From Candidatus Omnitrophota bacterium (GTDB lineage Bacteria > Ratteibacteria > UBA8468 > B48-G9 > DSTR01): 8,652 nucleotides of DNA. The notes beneath the pieces were generated by a model. It was not told the origin of the DNA and made no database searches. It saw only the letters and a program-made list of their open reading frames with translations. The stretch spans positions 1 through 8,652 of the forward strand of contig JAMWDF010000097.1 in the NCBI GenBank assembly GCA_023818865.1, in the 5' to 3' direction. Made by a program: the position numbers and the translations under genes. Shown piece by piece: positions 1 to 6,746 of the stretch (the first letter of the stretch is position 1; every line of letters begins with the position of its first letter).

Positions 1-2
1 CA

Positions 3-122
3 GGCAGTTTTGGTGGTCAGGCAATTCTTGCGCTGTAGCGTTTTATAGATATTGTTTGTGGTCCAGGGCGGCTGCCGGAATTTCTCTTACTTCTAAAAAA
101 AGCCATCCAGGGACAGAAGGCG
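3..122 (+). other. Upstream miaB-like coding sequence with in-frame TAG
   Basis: Reading the miaB frame upstream of the GTG at 123 gives RFIDIVCGPGRLPEF from position 39, followed by a Lys/Gln-rich stretch. This matches the end of the N-terminal methylthiotransferase domain of MiaB proteins, where a 'VD-[IL]-V-x-GP' segment is usual. Just before it, at 36..38, is an in-frame TAG, preceded by GQAILAL, which also fits the family pattern (G-x-x-I-L) with the stop at a usually aromatic position. No ATG, GTG or TTG lies in frame between 39 and 122. The stretch is therefore probably part of the gene, interrupted by a nonsense change or a sequence error near the window edge. The first few codons match the family less well and may be unreliable. 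Confidence 0.6.
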
Positions 123-1151
123 GTGGCGCTCGGAGAGTCGCCGTGTCCATTTCTAAAACATTCAGGTAAAAAAGTGGAAATAGCTGCCAGCGTACCGGTG
201 ACCAAGGGCTGTAATAACTTTTGCACCTACTGTGTGGTGCCTTTCACGCGGGGGAAGCTACTCAGTCGTGCGCCCCAGGAGATTATTGACGAGGTAAAAA
301 TGCTAGCTGAGGCTGGTGTCCGGGAGGTCACACTTTTAGGGCAAAATGTAAATGAATATGGACAGGACCGCCAGTTCGGGCAGACTAACTTTGTTGACCT
401 ATTGGAGAAGGTGCACGAAGTTTCTGGTGTGCAACGATTGCGCTTTCTGACTTCGCATCCGAAAGATATTCCTGAAGAGTTATTGAAATGTTTTCTTTTC
501 TTGCCTAAACTTTACCGTCATTTACATTTACCTCTTCAGTCAGGTTCTGAAAGAATTCTAGAAATGATGAACCGTGGGTATACCTTCAATCGCTATCTTG
601 CCATCGTCGAAAAAGTCCGCTCCCTCCTGCCCGAGATATCAATCAGTTCAGACATCTTGGTGGGTTTACCACCGGAGACAGAAAGAGATTTTGAACAAAC
701 CATGAAGGCAGTGAAAGAAATTAGGTTCACCGATTTATTCATTTTTAAATATTCACCTCGCCCCGGGACAGTGGCTGCCACTTGGGAAGATGTTATTCCA
801 ACCGAAGTTAAGAAAACAAGGCATCAACAGTTACTTAATCTCCAGAAGAGTATCTCAGAAAGCATTCTTAAGGAATTTTGTGGAAAACCACAGAGTGTTT
901 TCTGTCTGAGAAGAAGTAGCAAAAAATCTGCTTATCTCCTGGGAAGGACAAATTTGGATATCCCGGTTATTTTTAAAGGGTCAGAGGCCCTGATTGGACA
1001 AGAGGTTAGGGTAATGATTACCGAGTCCAGCGCGAATCTCTTGCGTGGTTATTTTTATCCGGGAGAGGATTTGCCGAGGGAACATACCGAAATAACCGAA
1101 AAAGAGTTATCGTGCTTGCCCCAATTATCGCCAAGAGAAGAATGGGAATGA
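123..1151 (+). CDS. miaB: MiaB, tRNA-2-methylthio-N6-dimethylallyladenosine synthase (5'-truncated)
   Basis: This is a radical SAM methylthiotransferase that adds the 2-methylthio group to i6A37 of tRNAs reading UNN codons, in the cytoplasm. The radical SAM cluster motif GCNNFCTYC is at residues 29-37 (Cys30, 34, 37 counted from the GTG). It is followed by VVPFTRG and SR, then LLGQNVNEYG, which is typical of MiaB rather than of RimO or MtaB. Further on come HLPLQSGSERIL, SSDILVGLPPETE and a TRAM-like C-terminus ending near LLRGYF, plus a tail of about 31 residues. Family members have roughly 430-470 residues. This ORF of 342 lacks most of the N-terminal domain with its three auxiliary-cluster cysteines, because the window begins inside the gene and a TAG stands at 36..38. 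GTG at 123 is merely the first start codon after that stop and is unlikely to be the true start. The 3' end overlaps the convergent gene by 134 bases. Confidence 0.88.
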   Translation: MALGESPCPFLKHSGKKVEIAASVPVTKGCNNFCTYCVVPFTRGKLLSRAPQEIIDEVKMLAEAGVREVTLLGQNVNEYGQDRQFGQTNFVDLLEKVHEVSGVQRLRFLTSHPKDIPEELLKCFLFLPKLYRHLHLPLQSGSERILEMMNRGYTFNRYLAIVEKVRSLLPEISISSDILVGLPPETERDFEQTMKAVKEIRFTDLFIFKYSPRPGTVAATWEDVIPTEVKKTRHQQLLNLQKSISESILKEFCGKPQSVFCLRRSSKKSAYLLGRTNLDIPVIFKGSEALIGQEVRVMITESSANLLRGYFYPGEDLPREHTEITEKELSCLPQLSPREEWE

Positions 1152-1584
1152 GTTCCCCTGAATCTAAATACATGGTTTCTTCATAGCCTGGCAGGATTAT
1201 TTCCAGGGAGAAAACGTGAATATCCGGGGTGCCGGTATGCTCCGGACATTGCCAATAGAAGATTCCTCGCACTCTGACAATGTCTCCGCGTCTCTTGTAA
1301 CTACCGAGAATATTAATATCTTTCTTTAATTCTGGAGGCACCCAGAGACCGACAGCCTTGTCCCCATCCAGTAAGTTTACCCAGAAACCAGTCTTGCGCA
1401 GAAAGATATCGCCAATGACTTCACCCTGGACGGTGACTGTTCTCCCATGGTAACTCTTGGCTTGACTGAATAGGGTGGCTACTGACACCCTTCCTTGGCT
1501 GTTTACCGCCTCTTGACAGCAGCTTTCCTGATAACCAAGGAGTAGCCAGGTGAGGATAAAAAAGACCATTAAATAGTTTTTCAT
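1018..1584 (-). CDS. Predicted exported or membrane-anchored OB-fold-like protein
   Basis: This 188-residue protein has no function that I recognise. Residues about 4-17 are strongly hydrophobic after MKN, resembling a signal peptide or N-terminal anchor. No lipobox precedes Cys22-Cys23. Residues about 46-130 alternate beta-like segments with GRTVTVQGEVIGDI, GFWVNLLDGD, and GDIVRVRGIF, a pattern typical of OB-fold domains. CPEH at 113-116 and DIH at 121-123 look like a conserved signature and could bind a ligand or metal (inference). Residues about 145-163 form a second transmembrane helix, followed by a basic tail. The middle domain would therefore lie outside the cytoplasm, with the tail inside. 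The ATG overlaps the trkH stop as ATGA (1581..1584), which supports this start and translational coupling to trkH. The last 44 codons are antisense to the end of miaB. Stop is TAA. Confidence 0.75.
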   Translation of the reverse strand: MKNYLMVFFILTWLLLGYQESCCQEAVNSQGRVSVATLFSQAKSYHGRTVTVQGEVIGDIFLRKTGFWVNLLDGDKAVGLWVPPELKKDINILGSYKRRGDIVRVRGIFYWQCPEHTGTPDIHVFSLEIILPGYEETMYLDSGELIPILLLAIIGASTITLFRLFRYVPSANPLPDKNNHARDSRWTR

Positions 1585-3077
1585 TTTCTACCCAATGTGA
1601 CCAGGAACCGACCAAGCATAAAAATGGCGATGAACTCTAGCCGCCCGCACCACATTTGAAGTATATACCACAGTTTAAGTATTGTAGGCATACTGGGATT
1701 GGTCAAACCTACTGACAGACCAACATTAGCGGAAGCAGAAACGGACTCAAACAAACTAGGTACAAAGCCATTGCCGAGAAATGTTCCCAAGATAGCTCCA
1801 GAAAGGTAGAGAAAGATATAGCATAGGGTAATCGTTAAAGCCAACCGGACCTGTCGGTCATCTACTAAAAGCTCTCTTTGGTGATGAAAACGTTCCTGAA
1901 CAATGGTCCCTTCAGGATAGGCAAGTTTTCTCACCTCTTTCCGAATAGTTTTAAAGAACAAACCGGCGCGCAGCGCCTTAATGCCCCCAGAAGTGGAATT
2001 GGTGCAGCCGCCAAGGGCCATGGCAAAGATTACTCCCAGAAGAGATAACTCTGACCAGTTGGCTAGTTCGCTTACGGGAACATTAGAAAAACCAACTCCA
2101 GTATGGCCAGAAATCAACTGGTAAAAGGAAATACGATAAAAAGCCAAGGGACTAGGAAATTGCCTGGAAAGAGTGCCAAAACCAGCAAGGGTTATCAAAT
2201 AACTGAGTATTACGCTACTAAACAGCACCCGCAACTCATAGTTTTGTTTCAACTCATGGAAATGACCGGTCCAGACAGCGTAATGGATGGTAAATGAAAT
2301 GGCTCCCAGAAGGGAAAAGATAATGGTCAGCAGCTCAAAAAGCGGGTTATGATAGTAGAGGATATTTAGTGATTTGGGAGCAAAACCAGCTGTATCCCAT
2401 CCAGCCATAAACACGCATACTCCGTGAAAAATAGCCTGGGGAAGTTTAACTCCGGACAGCACTAAACAGCCGGATAACAACAGCGTTCCTAGGACAAGGT
2501 AAGTACCGCTCACCAGCCAGATAAACTGAGCCGTAGTCCGAATGTTGGGGAGAATGCGGGCGTCGCGGGCTTCCCCGACATATAGGCGAAAGGCGCCCGA
2601 GCCTCGAAACAAAAAAATCCCCGCGACCAGAATAATACCTTGCCCACCAACAAAACACATGAGATGGCGCCAGAAGTTATGGGCGAGAGAAAGGTGGTCC
2701 AGGTCCTGAACGAGTACAAGACCGGTGGTAGCGTAAGCGCTCATACACTCAAAACAAGCATCTAAGAAAGAATTGAAGTGGCCGCTAAGGTAAAGAGGTA
2801 CGGCTGAAAGAAACATCGCCACCAGCCAGGTTAAAGCGACCACAATCATTCCCTGTCGCCAATTGATTTCCTCAACCGGTGGGAAAATTGTCAGAAGAAT
2901 TCCTCCCAGAATTAAGCAGCAGACAATAGAAAGAAGAAAGTCAGGCAGAACCGGCCATTCTCTGAGAAATACCGCCAACGTTAGGGGCAGTGTTTGCAGA
3001 AAACCGAGGATGATGATCATTCTGCCCAGAGAGTGGGCGATTACCGAAGCATCTTCCCGGCTGAAGTTAGGAATCAT
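1581..3077 (-). CDS. trkH: TrkH-family potassium uptake membrane subunit
   Basis: This is the ion-conducting subunit of a Trk/Ktr-type K+ uptake system in the inner membrane, gated by the cytoplasmic TrkA (RCK) proteins. The 498-residue product is close to the usual TrkH length. It is hydrophobic throughout and shows four pore-loop repeats with the filter glycine: YATTGL (about 115-120), WDTAGF (227-232), TGVGFS (326-331) and ANVGLSVG (450-457). GGCTNSTSGGIK (about 356-367) and the near-terminal GRLE are further family landmarks. The frame is open up to a TTG at 3164, but the ATG at 3077 is preferred. It leaves a normal short N-terminus before the first helix, and its ATGA overlaps the stop of the small ORF upstream. 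No clear Shine-Dalgarno precedes it, consistent with coupling by reinitiation. Its stop overlaps the ATG of the next gene. Confidence 0.93.
   Translation of the reverse strand: MIPNFSREDASVIAHSLGRMIIILGFLQTLPLTLAVFLREWPVLPDFLLSIVCCLILGGILLTIFPPVEEINWRQGMIVVALTWLVAMFLSAVPLYLSGHFNSFLDACFECMSAYATTGLVLVQDLDHLSLAHNFWRHLMCFVGGQGIILVAGIFLFRGSGAFRLYVGEARDARILPNIRTTAQFIWLVSGTYLVLGTLLLSGCLVLSGVKLPQAIFHGVCVFMAGWDTAGFAPKSLNILYYHNPLFELLTIIFSLLGAISFTIHYAVWTGHFHELKQNYELRVLFSSVILSYLITLAGFGTLSRQFPSPLAFYRISFYQLISGHTGVGFSNVPVSELANWSELSLLGVIFAMALGGCTNSTSGGIKALRAGLFFKTIRKEVRKLAYPEGTIVQERFHHQRELLVDDRQVRLALTITLCYIFLYLSGAILGTFLGNGFVPSLFESVSASANVGLSVGLTNPSMPTILKLWYILQMWCGRLEFIAIFMLGRFLVTLGRK
3074..3077 (-). promoter_or_regulatory. 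ATGA coupling site, small ORF stop / trkH start
   Basis: The TGA of the small ORF overlaps the ATG chosen for trkH. This selects 3077 as the trkH start rather than the TTG at 3164, and suggests that trkH translation depends on ribosomes finishing the small ORF, as no Shine-Dalgarno is seen just upstream. Confidence 0.6.
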
Positions 3078-3220
3078 GGAAAAATTAGGAGAAAGAGATA
3101 AACAAGGGTACAGAGGCTTAGGGCAGACAAACAGATGATCAATGGGCAAAGCATTTCCAAACAAATGCCTGCCCAGGCTTTAAGCAGAGAGGCAAGATAA
3201 TAGGGGAAATTTTTTTTCAT
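3074..3220 (-). CDS. Small hydrophobic protein between trkA and trkH
   Basis: This 48-residue ORF fills the space between trkA and trkH. It starts MKKNFPYYLASLLKAW, then a moderately hydrophobic stretch leads into a near-continuous hydrophobic segment at about 24-47, enough for one membrane helix. The basic start suggests N-in topology. Cysteines are at 20, 25, 30 and 37. The ATG overlaps the trkA stop as ATGA (3217..3220), and its TGA overlaps the trkH ATG as ATGA (3074..3077), the same arrangement as other junctions in this operon. A run of eight A residues follows the ATG. I do not recognise a family. A role as an accessory subunit of the Trk system, analogous to KdpF in the Kdp pump, is inference from location only. 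It is not a lost N-terminus of TrkH, because the trkH frame is closed by a TAA at 3180..3182. Confidence 0.65.
   Translation of the reverse strand: MKKNFPYYLASLLKAWAGICLEMLCPLIICLSALSLCTLVYLFLLIFP
3217..3220 (-). promoter_or_regulatory. ATGA coupling site, trkA stop / small ORF start
   Basis: The ATG of the 48-codon small ORF and the TGA of trkA copy 1 share this four-base ATGA. The same geometry occurs at trpB/trpA, between the two trkA genes and at trkH/OB-fold gene, which supports translation of the small ORF. Confidence 0.6.
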
Positions 3221-3879
3221 CGCAGTTCGCCCACCAGGGCGTGAAGGACCTCTTTTTCGTTTTCGACCTTGGTCAGGGCAATAACCTCATCCCCGACTTG
3301 AAGGACCATTTCCCCTCGGGGAACAATAAATTCGTCTTCCCGAAGCACTGCTACCAAGACGGTATCTTCGGGCAGCACCAAATTCTTGATTGGTTGATTC
3401 AGCACGGGAGAGCCTTCCGGCAGGTCTACCCTGACCAACGAAAGTTTGCCCCGTTTGAAGGCGCAGAGATTGATCATGTCCTCAAGAGAAACCTCTTCCT
3501 CAATAATTTTTGCAATGATAGCCGTACTATCCACTGCGATATCTACTCCGAGCTGGAAGAAAATTTTTTCGTGTCTGGGGTCGTTGATTCTAGCCACGGT
3601 GCGGCGCACCTTAAAAACATCCTTGGCCAGTTGGCAGATAATCAGATTATCCTCATCCCTGCCAGTAACAGCAGCCAGAACATCAGCTGTTTTTATTCCT
3701 GCTTCCAGCAGGGTATCAACCTGGCAGCCATCTCCTTCAATGAGTAAAATGCGGGGGTTACCGGCCAGCATTTCCATCCGGCGGGGGCTTTTTTCAATCA
3801 GCGTGACATAGTGGTTTTCGGCCAATCTTTCTGCCAGAAAAGTTCCTACCTGGCCCCCGCCTACGATAATTATCTTCAT
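3217..3879 (-). CDS. trkA: TrkA-family potassium uptake regulator (single RCK unit), copy 1
   Basis: This is a cytoplasmic nucleotide-binding gating subunit of a Trk/Ktr K+ channel. In the 220-residue product, the N-terminal Rossmann domain (TrkA-N/RCK, about 1-130) has GGGQVG at 7-12. The acidic Glu29 ends the second beta strand, as in NAD(H)-binding RCK domains. GDGCQVDTLLEAGI and DEDNLIICQLAK follow, as usual for the family. A TrkA-C domain occupies about 135-216. The length matches single-RCK proteins (KtrA type), about half of the two-unit TrkA of Escherichia coli. The ATG overlaps the stop of the upstream paralogue as ATGA (3876..3879), and its stop overlaps the start of the small ORF before trkH. 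Adjacent paralogues suggest a hetero-oligomeric ring under TrkH, but this is not shown by sequence. Confidence 0.92.
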   Translation of the reverse strand: MKIIIVGGGQVGTFLAERLAENHYVTLIEKSPRRMEMLAGNPRILLIEGDGCQVDTLLEAGIKTADVLAAVTGRDEDNLIICQLAKDVFKVRRTVARINDPRHEKIFFQLGVDIAVDSTAIIAKIIEEEVSLEDMINLCAFKRGKLSLVRVDLPEGSPVLNQPIKNLVLPEDTVLVAVLREDEFIVPRGEMVLQVGDEVIALTKVENEKEVLHALVGELR

Positions 3880-4520
3880 GTGATACCCAAAATTTTTCGG
3901 ACTTGTTTAAGCTGAGAGATTTTCACTACGCCAATTAGCCGATCTCCCGGATGAACTGCCAGGTTGGCTTCAGGGAGTATCGGTTCACCATTTCGGACCA
4001 GCAATGCTGGATAGAACTGCTGGGGAAGGTTGAAACTGCTTACCCGCCGGCCGGCCTGTTCCTTAGTAACCGATACTTCTAACATGGTAACCTGGCTGGA
4101 CTCAAGAATATAGGTGGAGAAGTGTCCTTCAATTAGTTTATCGCGAATTACTTCCGCTACAAGATAAGAACCGTTGAGTATCTCGTACCCAAGCCCTCGA
4201 TACACTTCTGCTTTGATTGGATCAGTTACTCGGATAACTACCTTTGGCACTTGGAAAATCCGGCGGGCAACCTGACCAATCACCAAATTGACATTGTCGT
4301 CGCTACTCACCGCTGCTAAGGCATCGCAACTTTCAATACCGGCTTCTTTAAGGAGATCAAGGTCAAGGCCACTCCCAGTCAAAGTGACACCGTTAAATAC
4401 GGGTTTAAGACTTTCAAAACTCTGGGCATTGCGGTCAATGACCACTACATTATGTTCTTCAGCCAATATTCTAGCCAGATGGCTGCCAACTTTTCCACAT
4501 CCAACTACGATGAAGTACAT
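3876..4520 (-). CDS. trkA: TrkA-family potassium uptake regulator (single RCK unit), copy 2
   Basis: This is a second single-RCK TrkA protein of 214 residues, clearly diverged from the neighbouring copy. The Rossmann motif GCGKVG is at 7-12 and Asp29 ends the second strand. GSGLDLDLLKEAGIESCDAL and a DDNVNLVIGQVARR segment align with the equivalent parts of copy 1. A TrkA-C domain covers about 132-212. Many bacteria carry a single fused TrkA with two such units. Here the two halves are separate, translationally coupled genes. A GGAGA Shine-Dalgarno at 4531..4535, ten bases before the ATG, supports the start. It lies within the end of thrB, six bases of gap separating the genes. Copy 2 is translated first and probably drives translation of the genes that follow. 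Confidence 0.92.
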   Translation of the reverse strand: MYFIVVGCGKVGSHLARILAEEHNVVVIDRNAQSFESLKPVFNGVTLTGSGLDLDLLKEAGIESCDALAAVSSDDNVNLVIGQVARRIFQVPKVVIRVTDPIKAEVYRGLGYEILNGSYLVAEVIRDKLIEGHFSTYILESSQVTMLEVSVTKEQAGRRVSSFNLPQQFYPALLVRNGEPILPEANLAVHPGDRLIGVVKISQLKQVRKILGIT

Positions 4521-4526
4521 AATTAT

Positions 4527-5447
4527 TCACTCTCCGTTTGCTCTTGGTGCTTCCGAATCCCTTATTTTTTTCCAGCTGGTTTTCCCTCCAAGACTTACCA
4601 CAATAACTTCACCAGACCATCTTTTTCTTCTGGTAAAATCCTTCCAGGCATCAACTATTCCTTCCCATCTGTGGGAGGAAATTGCAGCCACTGCTGGACC
4701 AGCCCCACTCAAGCAGCACCCGGCGGCTCCGTTTTCCATGGCTAATTGGTAAAGAGGAGCCAAATGCGGATAAATTCTGGCGCGGTGTGGTTGGTGTAAG
4801 GCATCCTCCATTCCGACTTTTAGATAGTACTCTTTTTTTTCCTTGAAAGCAAGAGTAAGGAAACAACAGCGGCTGAGGTTAAAAACTGCGTCCTGGCGAG
4901 AAACTTTGAGTGGCAAGATTCTTCTTGCTTCCTTGGTATCATAGCCCTTGCTTGGGATAAAAACGACTGCCTTCCAGCCTTTTGGTACTGGCAGGTGACA
5001 ATACTCAGGTTGGCGAGTGGAGGTGGTAACGACAAAACCTCCAATTAGACTGGCCGCTACATTGTCTGGATGTTGTTCAATCTGCAAACAGGAAGTAAGG
5101 ATCTGCTTGGGTACTAATGGTTGACCGTTCACCAGAAAAGCGCAGATCACTCCGGCGATGACAGCGGCTCCGCTTCCGCCGAGGCCGGCACCTGGAGGAA
5201 TTCTATTTTGAATCACTAGATGGAGCGGAACAACTGGTTTGAAGAAGGAACGCATGGTTTTCTGGTAAGCTCTCCACACAAGATTGGTTCTGTTGATTGG
5301 AATCCTTGGGTCATCAGACTCAATTCTTAAATGCTTAGAGATTCTCACTGTATAGGTAGACATTAAGCGAAGACTAACACCAGCGCAATCAAACCCGCTG
5401 CCAAGATTACCAATGCTGGCTGGAACAGAAATGATATAAGTAGCCAT
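4527..5447 (-). CDS. thrB: Homoserine kinase
   Basis: This enzyme phosphorylates L-homoserine with ATP to O-phosphohomoserine, the substrate of threonine synthase. The 306-residue protein is a GHMP kinase of normal ThrB length. The N-terminal VPASIGNLGSGFDCAG is at about 8-23. The glycine-rich ATP loop IPPGAGLGGSGAA is at about 83-95. EQHPDNVAASLIGG (125-138) and the C-terminal LSGAGP (246-251) complete the signature. The gene follows hom by 20 bases, so the two homoserine-handling steps are together. No threonine synthase gene is in the window. ATG at 5447 places the first motif at the expected distance from the N-terminus. No convincing Shine-Dalgarno is seen before it. The C-terminus beyond about 290 is basic and poorly conserved in appearance. 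Confidence 0.94.
   Translation of the reverse strand: MATYIISVPASIGNLGSGFDCAGVSLRLMSTYTVRISKHLRIESDDPRIPINRTNLVWRAYQKTMRSFFKPVVPLHLVIQNRIPPGAGLGGSGAAVIAGVICAFLVNGQPLVPKQILTSCLQIEQHPDNVAASLIGGFVVTTSTRQPEYCHLPVPKGWKAVVFIPSKGYDTKEARRILPLKVSRQDAVFNLSRCCFLTLAFKEKKEYYLKVGMEDALHQPHRARIYPHLAPLYQLAMENGAAGCCLSGAGPAVAAISSHRWEGIVDAWKDFTRRKRWSGEVIVVSLGGKTSWKKIRDSEAPRANGE
4531..4535 (-). promoter_or_regulatory. Shine-Dalgarno of the first-translated trkA
   Basis: GGAGA lies ten bases before the ATG at 4520, inside the last codons of thrB. It is one of the few clear ribosome binding sites in the run and marks the entry to the K+ uptake genes. Confidence 0.6.
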
Positions 5448-5467
5448 ATCTATAGAAGAATAATGAC

Positions 5468-6745
5468 TTACTCTACGAGACGGAAGCGAATCGTGGGGCG
5501 ATAGATGACTTCAAGGCGATTAATTCTCGCCAAGGCTTTCTGGAAGGCTTCTTCCTGGGAGTGATGAGTAAGGACGATGATCGGAACAGCCTTCCGAGGA
5601 TTTTCCTGTTTTTGAATGACTGAGGCAATACTGATGTTATAACTACCGAGAATGTGGGCAATCTTGGCTAGCACCCCAGGGCGATCCACCGCGGTAAATC
5701 GTAGATAACACCTGGAGACAGAGGCAGATGGCTCCATTATTTTCAACTTATCGTTTTCCCGCCAGCGGAAACTTGCATATCCGCCTTGCCGAAGTTTAAG
5801 TCCGACCTCTACTACATCAGCAAGAACAGCGCTAGCCGCTGCTTTTCCCCCGGCTCCTTCTCCAAAGAGTAGGCTTTGGCCGATTAAATCGCCTTCAAGA
5901 TAGATAGCGTTATAGACATCCTCTACCAAGGCAAGAAGATGGTTGGCTGGCAGAAGGGTAGGATGGACTCGAATGTCCAGCGAGCCAGAACGGGCATCTG
6001 CCACAGCCAGAAGCTTGATTCTATATCCTAGTTCCTGGGCGTACTGAATGTCCATCGGTTCGACCGTTTCAATGCCTTCAACCGGAATTCTCCGCCAGGG
6101 GACGGTCTTTCTGAACAGATAACGAACCAAAATTCCCAATTTGTGGGTTGTATCTGTACCAGAGAGGTCCAAAGCCGGGTCAGCCTCGGCATACCCTCTC
6201 TTCCTGGCCATTTCCAGAGCCGCAGAGAAGCTCATTTTCTCCAGGGTCATTCGCGAGAGAATATAATTAGTGGTTCCGTTAAGGATGCCCAGCATCCTTT
6301 GGATAGATGTGCCGACAAAGCTTTCTCTGGCTGTTTTAATGATAGGAATAGCCCCGCCGACGCTGGCTTCAAAGCCAAGGTAGACTCGGTTGGTTTCGGC
6401 CAAGGACATTAATTCCTCTCCGTACTCTGAGAGCAGAGCCTTATTGGCGGTGATTACACTCTTTCCTTGGGAGAGGGCCTCTTTCACCAGTCCGTAGGCC
6501 GGATTTAGCCCGCCAATTAGTTCCACGAAAATATTTACTTCTGGATTTTTCACTAATTGATAGGCATCGGAAAAAAATCGGCCACGAACAAGGGCGGCTT
6601 TTCTCCGGTCAATATCAGCCACCCCGGCCAGATCAAACCAGAGACCGGTTTCTTCCCAGAGAGCTGTTCGCCTTCCCTGGAGTATCTTGATGAACTGAGT
6701 TCCCACCGTACCGCATCCTGCTACTCCTACCCGAATCTGGTTCAT
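5468..6745 (-). CDS. hom: Homoserine dehydrogenase with C-terminal ACT domain
   Basis: This enzyme reduces aspartate semialdehyde to homoserine using NAD(P)H, the branch step toward threonine and methionine. The 425 residues have normal length for the ACT-containing monofunctional class. The dinucleotide-binding loop GVAGCGTVG is at 7-15, TANKALL at 99-105 and GILNGTTNYIL at 153-163. The catalytic region is GYAEADPALDLSGTDTTHKL at 184-203, with Asp198 and Lys202 spaced like the catalytic Asp/Lys pair known in yeast. GEGAGGKAAASAVLAD is at 295-310. The ACT domain (about 347-422) contains DRPGVLAKIAHIL and probably mediates feedback control by threonine, as in relatives. No aspartokinase is fused. 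The start lies one base beyond the stop of the upstream coiled-coil gene, so the two are likely co-translated. Confidence 0.95.
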   Translation of the reverse strand: MNQIRVGVAGCGTVGTQFIKILQGRRTALWEETGLWFDLAGVADIDRRKAALVRGRFFSDAYQLVKNPEVNIFVELIGGLNPAYGLVKEALSQGKSVITANKALLSEYGEELMSLAETNRVYLGFEASVGGAIPIIKTARESFVGTSIQRMLGILNGTTNYILSRMTLEKMSFSAALEMARKRGYAEADPALDLSGTDTTHKLGILVRYLFRKTVPWRRIPVEGIETVEPMDIQYAQELGYRIKLLAVADARSGSLDIRVHPTLLPANHLLALVEDVYNAIYLEGDLIGQSLLFGEGAGGKAAASAVLADVVEVGLKLRQGGYASFRWRENDKLKIMEPSASVSRCYLRFTAVDRPGVLAKIAHILGSYNISIASVIQKQENPRKAVPIIVLTHHSQEEAFQKALARINRLEVIYRPTIRFRLVE

Positions 6746-6746
6746 C

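Noticed and set aside
1010..1022. Perfect 13-base inverted repeat GGTAATGATTACC over the stop of the OB-fold gene
   Set aside because: The one-base centre cannot form a terminator hairpin, no T-run follows on the minus strand, and it lies inside miaB coding sequence; probably chance.
3078..3164. N-terminal extension of TrkH from a TTG at 3164
   Set aside because: The extra 29 residues do not look like a TrkH N-terminus, and this stretch is better explained as the small ORF in another frame.
3210..3217. Run of eight A (minus strand) after the small ORF start as a possible slippage site fusing it to trkH
   Set aside because: The trkH frame is closed by TAA at 3180..3182, so a shift here could not produce a fusion to TrkH.
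3241..3747. 168-codon open frame on the + strand
   Set aside because: It lies wholly antisense to trkA copy 1, which has clear family motifs; the translated + strand product has no recognisable domain and no plausible context.
4288..4752. 154-codon open frame on the + strand
   Set aside because: Antisense to trkA copy 2 and the end of thrB; Ser/Pro/Leu-rich product looks like a shadow of those genes.
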